Under the pieces are notes generated by a model. It saw only the letters and a program-made list of their open reading frames with translations, did not search any database and was not told where the DNA came from. 64,000 nt of DNA. Origin: Halobacillus massiliensis (GTDB taxonomy: Bacteria > Bacillota > Bacilli > Bacillales > Halobacillaceae). Location of the stretch: positions 2,446,143 through 2,510,142 of the forward strand of contig NZ_LT800499.1 in NCBI RefSeq assembly GCF_900166625.1. Direction: 5' to 3'. A program made the translations under genes and the position numbers. Positions 18,819-28,002 of the stretch are shown piece after piece (position 1 is the stretch's first letter; each line of letters starts with the position of its first letter).

Positions 18819-20444
18819 TTACAACTCAATCAAGTAATGTCCCTTCTCCTCTTCCAGATCTTTCTGATTTACTCGTTGAAACAAATCCAGTCCGTAACGG
18901 TTAATCCATGGAAGGATGTTCCACACTCTTTCCTGCAGACTTCCATTCGGACGAAGTATTAATTGAAGATACTCAAAGTCACCGAGTTCATGCTGATATC
19001 TATCTTCAATCGATTGGACCATCCGCTTCTTCAAAAATTCAAGTGATCCTTCGATATATTGCCAGTTTTTCTCAGCCAGCGCCCCTATATCAGAAGAGAT
19101 TTCACCAGCCGTTTCTCTTAACGGTTTATGCAGACGGTCCATTTCTTCATTAACCTGAGCGATTAGCTGGTCGATCGGAGGCGTACTCTTTGAAGCCAGC
19201 CAGTTTAATTTCAAATGGCCGGCACCGTGCTTAACGATTTCTTCTCTATCCAGATGATAATCTCGTAGAAGCTGAACTGTTTTTCGATCAGCCAATGTAA
19301 AAGATAGACGTGGAACAACCGGAGGCATTGCTGCATTTACTGCTTCAAATGCTGGTTTCAATACACCCCAGTAATTAATTTCTCCAGGCCCTCCGATAAA
19401 AGCGAGTACCGGAAGAAGCAGTTCCTGCATCACCGGCCGTGTCACCACATTGTTGCTTAACAGCCAGGGAGCTTCTTCAGCCACTTTCTCAAGTTCTTCT
19501 AAGGTTAAGGTGAGCTCATCTCTTTTTCCTGAGAATGTTCTACCTGTATTCTTCGTAAGCAGCACCCGTTCCTGATTATGGTGGTAAAATAAGTGTGCAT
19601 CCTCAGGTTCACAATCTAAAGGAGCAGGGTAACCAAGCTTCTGATGATCCTGAAGAGCTGTAAATACTCCTTTACCGATCTCCTTATTACACTGAAGCAG
19701 CTGCTTAAAATAATCGGCCTCAAGCTGGCGGATTTGACGCGCATGGGCATCCATTAAAATAATTCCGCTGTCTTTAAACAGGACATGAACGATTTCTGCA
19801 AAAAAATCAGTGTAGCTGCTTGAAAGGCTGACCATTTTTTCAAATTGTCTGTATAGATCCATCGTATGTTCCGTTTCAGCCAGCTCGGCGAACACCCCGG
19901 AAAGCCAGCTTAAAACTGATTCTTTATCAAATGGCAGATCAGATACCGAGAATTTCTCATTTATTTCTGTCTCTACTGGATACTTTTTCATTTGCCCATC
20001 TTTTTCCTGATAAATATGGTTAATTTCTGCAAAATCATGATCTTCCCCGGCTATCCAGAAGATAGGCACCACTGCATGGCCGAGCTGTTTTTCTTTCTTC
20101 TTTGCCAGCTGCAGTACTGAAATAATTTTATTTACAGTATATAAGGGACCTGTTAACAGACCAGCCTGTTGGCCGGCTACTACCGCTGTCGTCTCTTTTT
20201 CCTTAAGTTTATCTATATTTTCAAACGTCTGCTCTGAAGCTCCCCAGCGCTCGTTCATTTCCGTAAAAATTCCTGCAAGTTTCTCCCGCTGGTATTCACG
20301 GTTTTGAATCTCCCTATCCCTTTTCTTCCAATCTTCCTCTAAAAAAGGGTTATAGTTGAATTTATGTTTTAAACTATTGAAATTGTTTTTATAGTCGGAA
20401 ACGAATGAATGAACATCCGGTAAACTTATTGGCTCGATTTGCAT
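18819..20444 (-). CDS. bshC: Bacillithiol biosynthesis cysteine-adding enzyme BshC
   Basis: Putative ligase that adds cysteine to GlcN-malate in the last step of bacillithiol synthesis; cytoplasmic. Family landmarks: VVAGQQAGLLTGPLYTVNKI near 87, PIFWIAGEDHDFAEINH near 127, and FIGGPGEINYWG near 340. 541 aa from the ATG at 20444 (MQIEPISLP), which has GAAGGAGAAGG upstream; an earlier TTG at 20483 has no ribosome binding site. Gene order panE, DUF3397, bshC, mraZ resembles B. subtilis. Confidence 0.95.
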   Translation of the reverse strand: MQIEPISLPDVHSFVSDYKNNFNSLKHKFNYNPFLEEDWKKRDREIQNREYQREKLAGIFTEMNERWGASEQTFENIDKLKEKETTAVVAGQQAGLLTGPLYTVNKIISVLQLAKKKEKQLGHAVVPIFWIAGEDHDFAEINHIYQEKDGQMKKYPVETEINEKFSVSDLPFDKESVLSWLSGVFAELAETEHTMDLYRQFEKMVSLSSSYTDFFAEIVHVLFKDSGIILMDAHARQIRQLEADYFKQLLQCNKEIGKGVFTALQDHQKLGYPAPLDCEPEDAHLFYHHNQERVLLTKNTGRTFSGKRDELTLTLEELEKVAEEAPWLLSNNVVTRPVMQELLLPVLAFIGGPGEINYWGVLKPAFEAVNAAMPPVVPRLSFTLADRKTVQLLRDYHLDREEIVKHGAGHLKLNWLASKSTPPIDQLIAQVNEEMDRLHKPLRETAGEISSDIGALAEKNWQYIEGSLEFLKKRMVQSIEDRYQHELGDFEYLQLILRPNGSLQERVWNILPWINRYGLDLFQRVNQKDLEEEKGHYLIEL

Positions 20445-20529
20445 GTGACCTTCTCCTTCTATACATAGGTTGATATGTACCAATATGTATTTTACATAAA
20501 TCTCACCTTATGTTCACCTAATCTGTTTG

Positions 20530-20910
20530 TTATAAAAACAGCCGAGCAATTATTCCATATAAAGTAAGTCCCACATAAACGAGAGCAAAGAATAAAAAAC
20601 TCAGCCTGAGAAAGCTTTTAAAAGATTTATAAATAAGAACTTCCTCGTGAATCTTATACTGGATGATCATGGAGAAAGCAAGAAGTCCAAGAAGAAAAAC
20701 AAGAATCCATGGGAAGAAATTCTGATTAAAGAGGACGACAAAAAGCACATGAACTGCCAGAACTAAAACCGGCACCATTAAATGTGTTGTTTGATGGACG
20801 GCTTTTCTCTTATTCCGGAAAAGCTTTCGTGAAAAGAAATATAATAGAAATAAAAAGAATAAGGGAGCACTAACAATAAAAGCAATAGTATAAATAAAAA
20901 ACTGACTCAT
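20530..20910 (-). CDS. DUF3397 family membrane protein
   Basis: 126 aa with about four hydrophobic segments (residues 5-25, 45-62, 65-85, 103-124) and basic connecting loops (SRKLFRNKRKAVHQ). I recognise the DUF3397 pattern common beside bshC/panE in Bacillaceae; no function is known. Its ATG overlaps the panE stop as ATGA, so the two are translationally coupled. Confidence 0.8.
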   Translation of the reverse strand: MSQFFIYTIAFIVSAPLFFLFLLYFFSRKLFRNKRKAVHQTTHLMVPVLVLAVHVLFVVLFNQNFFPWILVFLLGLLAFSMIIQYKIHEEVLIYKSFKSFLRLSFLFFALVYVGLTLYGIIARLFL

Positions 20911-21779
20911 AAACGCTCTCCTTTTCGATTTTTTTCTTCAAGGGCACGGATTGATTCTATCACAAATTCGTGAAAAGGCGCCTGTTCGTTTAAAATTTGA
21001 AAAATGTAGCCGCTGATTGCCTCAATTTCTGTTTTTCTTCCACATAAGATATCCTTATACATTGAGGAATGATTACTTCCTGTATTTTCAGCAATGTTTG
21101 TTATTCTTTCCCATTGTTCTTCATTATCAAGATTTAAAGCAATGGATGCTTCCTGACACAGCTTATGGGCAAGGAACCTAATATGGGGGTTTTCTATAAT
21201 ATGGGCATTCTTCACCTGGAAAATAGCCGTAAGTGGATTAATCACCGTGTTAATAATCAGCTTCCTGGAAAGCATATAATAATAATTCCCGCACGAATAA
21301 AACGGAAACTCATCCTTAGAAATCAACTGTGCCCAACCGATTACATCAGCCTCACCTTTAAATACAGCCATTTGAACAGATCCTTTTCCAGTATGAGAAA
21401 CTTGGTTCATCGCTATTTTTAAAGCCCCATGCTCTACAACTCCCACTGCACAAGGGTTTTTCAGCTTCTCAAGAAGAGATAGGTGGGCCATTCCATTTTG
21501 CAGAAATAAAAGCGGGGTTTGAGCAGGGAGTAAATCGAAAATTTGAGTGAGGTGATACTGTTTAACCGTAATCATCATAAGATCACAAGAGTGTTTGTGC
21601 AATTCATCACTTAATAATACATTAACGTGTGCTGTACGGTTATCACAAATAATTCCTTCTGCTTCAATTAGTTCTTTTTGTTCTAAAGACCGGACATAAA
21701 GGAAGACTTCATGCTCACGGCTTAAATAAGAGGACAGCAGCAGCCCTACTGATCCTCCACCTAAAATACCTATTTTCAA
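20907..21779 (-). CDS. panE: Ketopantoate reductase family protein
   Basis: NAD(P)H-dependent reduction of 2-dehydropantoate in pantothenate/CoA synthesis, by family. N-terminal dinucleotide fold KIGILGGGSVGLLLSSYLS; the catalytic-lysine region LSRKLIINTVINPLTAIFQVKN near 185-205 matches the K-x3-N-x2-N-P pattern. Start is the TTG at 21779 with GGGAGGTGA 4 nt upstream. Corresponds by position to B. subtilis ylbQ. Several PanE-like paralogues exist in Bacillaceae, so substrate is inferred. Confidence 0.86.
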   Translation of the reverse strand: MKIGILGGGSVGLLLSSYLSREHEVFLYVRSLEQKELIEAEGIICDNRTAHVNVLLSDELHKHSCDLMMITVKQYHLTQIFDLLPAQTPLLFLQNGMAHLSLLEKLKNPCAVGVVEHGALKIAMNQVSHTGKGSVQMAVFKGEADVIGWAQLISKDEFPFYSCGNYYYMLSRKLIINTVINPLTAIFQVKNAHIIENPHIRFLAHKLCQEASIALNLDNEEQWERITNIAENTGSNHSSMYKDILCGRKTEIEAISGYIFQILNEQAPFHEFVIESIRALEEKNRKGERL

Positions 21780-21927
21780 GTGCTCACCTCCCAATTTCTA
21801 CATTTATTGTAGCAGAATTTACAGAAGGAGAGTAAGCAATTCCTTATTCGGCCATTTGTTCATTTCATTCTGAATATTTTTATATTATAATGAAAGAAGA
21901 GAGAATTTGGAAAGGGGAATCTAGAGT

Positions 21928-22407
21928 ATGCATACAAAATTAAAAGTCCAACCTCTTTTAGTAAATTATAAAACGTTAGAAGAGTTTAAACGATTTAAAG
22001 AATATGGCCATCAGGAATTAGCTATGCTTGAAGAATTGGAAAGCAATATTGTAGAAAATGACAGTGAATCACCGTTTTTCGGTATTTACTTTGGAAACGC
22101 TTTAGTAGCTAGGATGAGCCTTTATAAGGTTTCTAAAAAATATGATCACTATTTTAATCCTCCACAAGATTATATGGAGCTGTGGAAACTTGAAGTACTC
22201 CCGGATTACCGTGGACAGGGCTATGGGAAGGCGCTTGTCGATTTTGCAAAAGGCTACGGTATGCCTATAAAAACTAACCCGAGAGTGAAATCTGAAGCTT
22301 TCTGGGATAAAATGGGCTTCTCACCTGCCGACTATGATATGGAAAGAGATTTAGGAGAAAATCCTTTGATCTGGCTTCCCAGCGGTGTTGAGGAACGCAA
22401 ATCTTAA
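21928..22407 (+). CDS. ylbP: GNAT N-acetyltransferase YlbP
   Basis: 159-aa GNAT-fold protein; the acetyl-CoA motif appears as LEVLPDYRGQGYGKALVDFAKG at about 91-112, followed by AFWDKMGF, typical of the C-terminal strand-helix. Substrate unknown. One of the few + strand genes of this block, alone between divergent panE and convergent gerR, as in B. subtilis. AAAGGGG lies about 9 nt before the ATG, and a TATAAT occurs at about 21884. Confidence 0.9.
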   Translation: MHTKLKVQPLLVNYKTLEEFKRFKEYGHQELAMLEELESNIVENDSESPFFGIYFGNALVARMSLYKVSKKYDHYFNPPQDYMELWKLEVLPDYRGQGYGKALVDFAKGYGMPIKTNPRVKSEAFWDKMGFSPADYDMERDLGENPLIWLPSGVEERKS

Positions 22408-22418
22408 TAGAAAATAAC

Positions 22419-22453
22419 ACAAGGCCGCTACAATTTTGTAGGGCCTTTTTTCA
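22419..22453 (+). terminator. Terminator of ylbP
   Basis: AAGGCC and GGCCTT flank an inner CTACAA/TTGTAG stem; T6 follows on the + strand. Confidence 0.85.
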
Positions 22454-22930
22454 TTAAGAAGAACTTTGATATCTGTCTTTCACCCAGTTTGTCAGTTTAT
22501 CTATTTCTAACCAGGCTTCTTCCCACTGTTTAATTTGATTCTTTAATTGAAGGTTTTCTTCATTTAACTTATAAAGTCTTGCCTGCAGCTGTTCTTGATC
22601 GTGCTGGGCAGACTGCTGTTTCATTTCTTTTAATAAAAGAATAGCGTCATCAAGAGAAATAGATGAGTTCACAGAAGCTGCCGCAGCAGTTCCAAGTACA
22701 GCTTTTTGAGTCGTTCTTTTCTGCTTAGCTTCCTTTATTTCATTTTGATACCGCTTGCGCACAGTCGCATTCCATCTAAACCCGCAGGCTGCCGGTGTAC
22801 GGTTAAGCCGGCGGGCAACTTCCTGAAAGGCTTCTAATTGTGTATGGCCCTCCTGGATGTATTCAAGGACGGTTTGAGCTAAAAGATCATCTTCCTCTTC
22901 CTTCCAGGCATCTTGTCTTGGAGCATCCAT
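22454..22930 (-). CDS. gerR: Mother-cell transcription regulator GerR (RsfA family)
   Basis: 158 aa; Myb/SANT-like N-terminus (AWKEEEDDLLAQTVLEYI, then RRLNRTPAACGFRWNATVRKRY, residues 8-62) and a C-terminal coiled coil (QLQARLYKLNEENLQLKNQIKQWEEAW). In B. subtilis the ylbO/gerR product represses part of the sigma-E regulon late in sporulation; RsfA is the forespore paralogue. The place beside ylbP and rpmF supports gerR. The ATG at 22930 has GAGGAGGGG upstream. Confidence 0.88.
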   Translation of the reverse strand: MDAPRQDAWKEEEDDLLAQTVLEYIQEGHTQLEAFQEVARRLNRTPAACGFRWNATVRKRYQNEIKEAKQKRTTQKAVLGTAAAASVNSSISLDDAILLLKEMKQQSAQHDQEQLQARLYKLNEENLQLKNQIKQWEEAWLEIDKLTNWVKDRYQSSS

Positions 22931-22993
22931 TATATCCCCTCCTCTATTGGTTTGCTTATAGTTATGCAAAGGAGGAGATTGATAGACTATAAT

Positions 22994-23746
22994 TTAAGAT
23001 TTTTTTCTTGAGTCCATAAAATTCCTTACCGCTTCTATGTGTTCTTTCGATTCCCATAGCTTAGCGCAATTTGCCGTTTCTTTATCCATCGCGCCCTTAT
23101 TAATCGATAGTTTTTCCAGATATTGATTCTTAAACCAGCGCACTTGTTTTACACTTTTTTCTAAAAAAGGTTCAGCAGCCTCTTCCGCATTTTTATAATC
23201 CCCAATATTATGTAGCCAGCCTATTTGATGGGCGGTCTCCCCACTGTACATCTCTGATACTAGCAGCCAATGGGAAGCATACTCCGGTCTAATCCTCTGA
23301 TACAGCAGCTCTCCCCCACCCCAACCTGGAGTAATACCAAGTTTGCCTTGGACAAACCCATAGAAAGCTCCTTCATTTCCGTAGCGGAAATCGCAGGCTG
23401 TAGCAAGTTCACAACCTCCACCTCTTGCCTGCCCATTTAACAAAGCGATCGTCGGTACTGGAAAGACTGCCAGCTGATACAGCACTTCATTCATCGGTTT
23501 CAAAATTTGATAGGCTTCCATTTCACTAAGACCGCCATGGAGCTCACTTAAATCACCTCCTGCACAAAAAGCGCGTCCTTTTCCTGTTAATACGAGACAC
23601 TTTAAACCCGGTTTTTGTTTAAGCGATTGTAAGGCTGAGGCAAGTTGACTCGTCATTTCCTTTGAAACCGCATTCATTTTTTCCGGTCGATTAAGCGTAA
23701 CAACTGCAAGTCCGTTCACATGTTCATTAACTATAATTTGTTCCAT
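22994..23746 (-). CDS. Enoyl-CoA hydratase/isomerase (crotonase) family, atypical active site
   Basis: 250-aa crotonase-fold protein. The oxyanion-hole motifs are present: AFCAGGDLSEL near 60 and NGQARGGGCELATACDFR near 105, including the first catalytic Glu (GGGCELA). The second catalytic Glu of true hydratases, in the consensus FxxPExxLGxxPGxGG, is missing: here the segment reads FVQGKLGITPGWGGGELL. That argues against ordinary crotonyl-CoA hydration and is closer to acyl-CoA decarboxylase-type members such as ECHDC1. No CoA-ester genes are nearby, and B. subtilis has nothing at this position between gerR and rpmF. Confidence 0.85.
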   Translation of the reverse strand: MEQIIVNEHVNGLAVVTLNRPEKMNAVSKEMTSQLASALQSLKQKPGLKCLVLTGKGRAFCAGGDLSELHGGLSEMEAYQILKPMNEVLYQLAVFPVPTIALLNGQARGGGCELATACDFRYGNEGAFYGFVQGKLGITPGWGGGELLYQRIRPEYASHWLLVSEMYSGETAHQIGWLHNIGDYKNAEEAAEPFLEKSVKQVRWFKNQYLEKLSINKGAMDKETANCAKLWESKEHIEAVRNFMDSRKKS

Positions 23747-23803
23747 CTTAAAATGCTCCTTTCCCGCGATAGCTTTGTTTCTTTATATGTTACCAAAATC
23801 CCA

Positions 23804-23838
23804 TAAAAAAAGAGTCTGAATATTATTCAGACTCTTTT
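23804..23838 (-). terminator. Terminator of ylbN-rpmF
   Basis: GAGTCTGAATA (23812-23822) and TATTCAGACTC (23824-23834) form an 11-bp stem followed on the - strand by T7. Confidence 0.92.
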
Positions 23839-23844
23839 ACCCGG

Positions 23845-24018
23845 TTACTGGGAAACTACTTCTTTTCCGTTATAATGTCCACAAGATTTGCAAACATGGT
23901 GAGGTTTGAAATACTCGCCACAGTTAGAGCATTCTACCATTCCAGGTACGTGTAATTTTTTATGAGTACGACGTTGGTTTTTAACCTTTTTGGAAGTTCT
24001 ACGCTTTGGTACTGCCAT
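23845..24018 (-). CDS. rpmF: 50S ribosomal protein L32
   Basis: 57 aa: basic N-terminus [19 protein letters not shown] and a zinc ribbon with CSNC (Cys30, Cys33) and CKSC (Cys43, Cys46). All four cysteines are present, so this is the zinc-binding form. GGAGGTG lies upstream of the ATG at 24018. It follows ylbN by 44 bp, the usual pair. Confidence 0.97.
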   Translation of the reverse strand: MAVPKRRTSKKVKNQRRTHKKLHVPGMVECSNCGEYFKPHHVCKSCGHYNGKEVVSQ

Positions 24019-24062
24019 GTTCTACACCTCCTTTATATCTACGAGAGGAAAGGGATATTTCC

Positions 24063-24584
24063 TTATTCGTCATTTTCTTCATTTAATAATGATTGCAATT
24101 TAGCCATTCGAGGATCGATTTTCTTTTCCTCCGCTTCCTCACTTACCACTTGCCATCCCTTACCTTCTGTAAGAGCCTGCTCTTGAGCCTTATCATCTTC
24201 AGAAAATACACGAGTCGGAACCTCTAATATTACATTTTCCTTGATATAAGGAGTTAAGTCAAGAACTTCTCCCTGAATAGGGTGAATTTCACTCTCATCT
24301 TCTTCTTCATAGTAGGAAGAAGCGTTAAAATGCTCTTCAGCCTCAAAACGAAAAGGATAGGGTACATCCACTAATGTACGGGCACAGGGAAGAGTCATTT
24401 CTCCTTCCACAGTAAACGTAACATGAATGTCTTCACCATACTTTACTGCTTGGCCGGAAACATGAACCGGCGTGATCTTACGGATATCGTTATTCATATC
24501 CTCTAATTCGTGAATTTCTACATCATCTTCAAATTCAAACGGCTTATCACCTGATTGACTAAGCTTTTGTAGAGGAAATTTCAT
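24063..24584 (-). CDS. ylbN: DUF177 (YceD) family protein YlbN
   Basis: 173-aa acidic cytoplasmic protein of the YceD/DUF177 family, universally found beside rpmF and implicated in 23S rRNA handling in other organisms. Landmarks: VSGQAVKYGEDIHVTFTVEG, the conserved PCARTL with its cysteine near 68, and DLTPYIKENVILEVP near 115. The ATG at 24584 has GAGGTGA upstream; the in-frame GTG at 24593 is part of that ribosome binding site. Confidence 0.9.
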   Translation of the reverse strand: MKFPLQKLSQSGDKPFEFEDDVEIHELEDMNNDIRKITPVHVSGQAVKYGEDIHVTFTVEGEMTLPCARTLVDVPYPFRFEAEEHFNASSYYEEEDESEIHPIQGEVLDLTPYIKENVILEVPTRVFSEDDKAQEQALTEGKGWQVVSEEAEEKKIDPRMAKLQSLLNEENDE

Positions 24585-24769
24585 TGTTATCACCTCATGG
24601 CAACAAGAGTTATTGTAAAAGGATTTTGGTAATTTGTCAATATTTTTTCTTTACACCTAAGGAATTGACAGTACTTCTATTTTAATAAACTTTTGCTTCA
24701 TTCACAACTATCTAAGGATGACATGATAAAATTAAGGAAATGCTTACTATAAAAAGGAGGTAGTGTTTA

Positions 24770-25987
24770 ATGAAAGCATGCGGGATTATTGTGGAATATA
24801 ACCCTTATCATAATGGACATCTTTATCATGCCCAAGAGAGCCGAAAGCTTTCTAATGCTGATTGTATAATTGCAGTAATGAGCGGACAGTTCCTTCAGAG
24901 GGGCGAACCTGCGATCATCGATAAATGGCACAGGGCTAAGGCAGCCTTACAATCAGGCGTAGACCTCGTTATCGAGCTCCCCTACCTTTATGCTGTCCAG
25001 CACAGTGACTTTTTCAGTAAAGGGGCCGTTGAGGTGCTCGGAGCTTCAGGTGCAGAGGCTATCTGTTTCGGGAGTGAACAGGGAACGATCGAACCTTTTC
25101 TTAACGCCTATAAACAATTACATATACATGGCCCTCACTACCAATGGGAATTAAAAAAGGCTTTAGGAGAAGGCATCTCTTTCCCTAACGCTGCCCGAAG
25201 AGCCCAGCAGGCGATAGGACTGGATAAAGAGGCCATTGATTTTTCATCACCTAATAATATATTAGGCTACAGCTATGTTAAACAAATATTAACAAGCTTT
25301 CCGTCGATTGAACCAATGACAATAAAGCGAAAAGAAAGCCAGTACCACGATACTGAAATATCAGGGAAAATGGCCAGTGCCACTAGCTTAAGAAAACAGA
25401 TTCTTGAAACAGAGGATATAGATGAAAATGTAAGATCCTCTATTCCAAAAAGTACAATAGAACAGCTTTATTTATATAAGGAACAAGCTGGCCTGTGGCA
25501 TAACTGGGAACTTTATTTTTCACTGCTCTATTATAAACTATGTACATTAAGTCACGAGCAGCTGCGGCGTTACCATGGAGTGGATGAAGGACTTGAATAT
25601 CGTTTAAAAGAATTCGCCGCTTCATCTCTGAGCTTTCAACATTTTATGAAGCGTATAAAAACAAAACGGTACACATGGACACGATTACAGCGGACATGTG
25701 CCCATATTCTTACCGGCTTAGAAAAAGAAGAAGCTGACAGGCAGCTTGATACACCTCTGCCTTACATTCGAGTCCTTGGCATGAATGAGACTGGACAAAG
25801 ATATTTAAGCAGACAAAAAAAGCATCTTGACCTTCCTCTGTTCACCCAGCCACAAAAATTTGAGGAACATCCATTGCTTTCCATTGAGAAAAGAGCATCC
25901 GTTACTTATTACAGCCCACTGGCAGCAAAAAAAAGAATCCGTCTTTCTCATTCAGAATTCGGCCCGCCTGTTCGAATAATAGACTAA
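24770..25987 (+). CDS. tmcAL: tRNA(Met) cytidine acetate ligase TmcAL
   Basis: Makes N4-acetylcytidine at the wobble position of elongator tRNA-Met using acetate and ATP. Nucleotidyltransferase-like N-terminus with GIIVEYNPYHNGHLYH (HNGH at 14-17), VMSGQFLQRGEPAI, DLVIELPYLYAVQHSDFF and the IKRKESQYHD segment near 185. 405 aa, as in B. subtilis YlbM. AAAGGAGG precedes the ATG. Divergent from ylbN. Confidence 0.95.
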   Translation: MKACGIIVEYNPYHNGHLYHAQESRKLSNADCIIAVMSGQFLQRGEPAIIDKWHRAKAALQSGVDLVIELPYLYAVQHSDFFSKGAVEVLGASGAEAICFGSEQGTIEPFLNAYKQLHIHGPHYQWELKKALGEGISFPNAARRAQQAIGLDKEAIDFSSPNNILGYSYVKQILTSFPSIEPMTIKRKESQYHDTEISGKMASATSLRKQILETEDIDENVRSSIPKSTIEQLYLYKEQAGLWHNWELYFSLLYYKLCTLSHEQLRRYHGVDEGLEYRLKEFAASSLSFQHFMKRIKTKRYTWTRLQRTCAHILTGLEKEEADRQLDTPLPYIRVLGMNETGQRYLSRQKKHLDLPLFTQPQKFEEHPLLSIEKRASVTYYSPLAAKKRIRLSHSEFGPPVRIID

Positions 25988-26031
25988 AAAAATCCTGCAG
26001 CTGATCTAATTGATCAATGCAGGATTTTTTT
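25986..26031. terminator. Bidirectional terminator between tmcAL and ylbL
   Basis: AATCCTGCA (25991-25999) and TGCAGGATT (26018-26026) with A and T runs on both flanks; serves the convergent genes on both strands. Confidence 0.88.
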
Positions 26032-27060
26032 CTAGGCACTTTTATCAGGAAGTTTTTCTAAATAATCAACGGCATCCTGAAAAGTATCGACAGGGACAAC
26101 TTTCATATCTGTTCCAATTTCATCTGCGGCTTGCTTTGCAATTTGATAATTTGAATTCTCCGCTCCATCTTCATTCGGTGCAAAGAATATATCACATCCG
26201 TCTTCATCTGCAGCAATTACCTTTTTATCTATCCCACCGATACGTCCAACATTTCCGTCATAATCAATTTCCCCGGTGCCTGCAATTTCATACCCTTTAC
26301 TGTAATCCTCTTCTGTCAGCTGATCAAACATTTCAAGGGAGAACATCAGACCTGCGCTAGGACCACCGATTTCACCGCTTTTAATCGTTGCTTTTGGCTC
26401 TACTTCTACCGCACGATCAGTTACTAAAGATATTCCTACTCCCACTTTTTCCTGCTGGTCAGGGAAAGGTGCTACTTCAATTGTTTTCGTCAGGGTTTCA
26501 TCTTCACGCTTAATCGTAAGCTCAACCTCGTCTCCTTCATTCAAGCGTTCCACATAATTAACAAGGTCACTCGATTCATCGATTGATTGATTATTTACTT
26601 TAATGATTTCATCTCCTGCCTTCAGCTTCTGCTCAGCAGGCATCCCATCAAGAACGTTCACGACAAATACTCCGTTATAGTCTATTGTAATATTTTTATC
26701 GGCTGCCTGATATGCCACTACCTTAGCCGCTTCCTGTGAAGACTCCATTAACTGCAGCTGGGCATGAAAGTAGTCTTCTTCTGAAATGCCCTGTGGCCTT
26801 ACCTGTTCAATCGGCACCACTTCATGATATGGACGCACTTGAGAAATAATCCATTGCAACGGGGTCGCCTGTCCTCCGCGGACCGTAACTAAATGCATAT
26901 CTCCTTCACTTCCATAAGCTCCTTCAATTTCTACAAAGGGATCCAACGCATCCGCTGTTCCAGGTTTATAAATATAATAAGGCAACCGATAGGCACCAAT
27001 AAAAGCTACGATTATAATCGTAATAATCCCAGTTATGATTATTCTTCTATTCGAATTCAT
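26032..27060 (-). CDS. ylbL: PDZ/Lon-type membrane protease YlbL
   Basis: 342 aa: one N-terminal membrane anchor (about 6-24), a PDZ domain (about 120-200, VNVLDGMPAEQKLKAGDEII) and a Lon-like C-terminal protease domain with the Ser in GGPSAGLMFS (Ser235) and the Lys in GGIDKKVIAA (Lys279/280), the Lon catalytic dyad. Extracytoplasmic. In B. subtilis YlbL degrades the SOS division inhibitor YneA together with CtpA. It lies 6 bp after ylbK. Confidence 0.93.
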   Translation of the reverse strand: MNSNRRIIITGIITIIIVAFIGAYRLPYYIYKPGTADALDPFVEIEGAYGSEGDMHLVTVRGGQATPLQWIISQVRPYHEVVPIEQVRPQGISEEDYFHAQLQLMESSQEAAKVVAYQAADKNITIDYNGVFVVNVLDGMPAEQKLKAGDEIIKVNNQSIDESSDLVNYVERLNEGDEVELTIKREDETLTKTIEVAPFPDQQEKVGVGISLVTDRAVEVEPKATIKSGEIGGPSAGLMFSLEMFDQLTEEDYSKGYEIAGTGEIDYDGNVGRIGGIDKKVIAADEDGCDIFFAPNEDGAENSNYQIAKQAADEIGTDMKVVPVDTFQDAVDYLEKLPDKSA

Positions 27061-27066
27061 TAGTCG

Positions 27067-27849
27067 TTAAGACCCCTTCCAATCTCGTATCTTAGCCAGA
27101 ATGCTGTCTATTTTCTCTTCAGCTGCTTCCTCTCCGGCTTTTACAATATCTTTTATATCTGTAAATGCTCTTGAACTAAATTTGGATACATCCGGGCGAA
27201 TCATAAAGTCGCTGGATACACCAGATACAGAAACTAATTCATCCTGCATAATATCTATACTGTGTATAATGACATCGTATATAGAATGAATCTCTGGTTC
27301 GCCGGCTATATGCGAACAATCTACTGCTATAATGATGTCTGCCCCCATTTCTCTGGCCACAGATACAGGAACTCTGTCGATCACTCCTCCATCGATATAC
27401 AGCCTTCCGTCAATCTTTTCAGGCACAAATATGCCGGGAATCGCGATACTGGCCCGAACAGCCTCGCAAGCCGGCCCTTTCGTAAAAATTCTTTTCTTCC
27501 CTGCTGCTAAGTCAGTAGCAACGATAGACATAGGTACAGAAAAATCTTCAATATTTTTCCCAAATGTAAATAAACGGATATACTCTTTAATTCTACGCCC
27601 CTGAATAAATCCCATTTTCGGAACAGTAAAATCAAGGTAGTATTTCCGTTTAAAGGTGAAAGCAAGTTTATACATATCTTCCATTCGTTGACCGCAGGCA
27701 TAAAAAGAACCTACAAGCGCTCCCATACTGCTCCCTGCTATTAAATCAACAGGTATGTTGTTCTCATCTAATACCTTTAGAACCCCAAGATGAGCAAAGC
27801 CCCTGGCGCCTCCTGAGCCGAGGGCCAGTCCGATGATCGGCTGTTTCAT
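27067..27849 (-). CDS. ylbK: Patatin-like phospholipase family protein YlbK
   Basis: 260-aa patatin-fold lipid acyl hydrolase. Oxyanion loop GLALGSGGARGFAHLG at 7-22, nucleophile elbow GSSMG (Ser41), and the dyad Asp in YIDGGVIDR near 153. No signal peptide, so probably cytoplasmic. Co-transcribed with ylbL; substrate unknown. Confidence 0.92.
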   Translation of the reverse strand: MKQPIIGLALGSGGARGFAHLGVLKVLDENNIPVDLIAGSSMGALVGSFYACGQRMEDMYKLAFTFKRKYYLDFTVPKMGFIQGRRIKEYIRLFTFGKNIEDFSVPMSIVATDLAAGKKRIFTKGPACEAVRASIAIPGIFVPEKIDGRLYIDGGVIDRVPVSVAREMGADIIIAVDCSHIAGEPEIHSIYDVIIHSIDIMQDELVSVSGVSSDFMIRPDVSKFSSRAFTDIKDIVKAGEEAAEEKIDSILAKIRDWKGS

Positions 27850-28002
27850 AAAACATCTCTCCCGGCAAAAACGTCTTAAGTTATTTTATGATTTTTGCTC
27901 ATCAGTTATGAGCCTTAACATAAACATTAAGAAGAAGGGGTCAAAACTATTTTACTATGGATATTTTTATAAGTACAGAATTCAAGCCGCTTAAAAAAAG
28001 GG

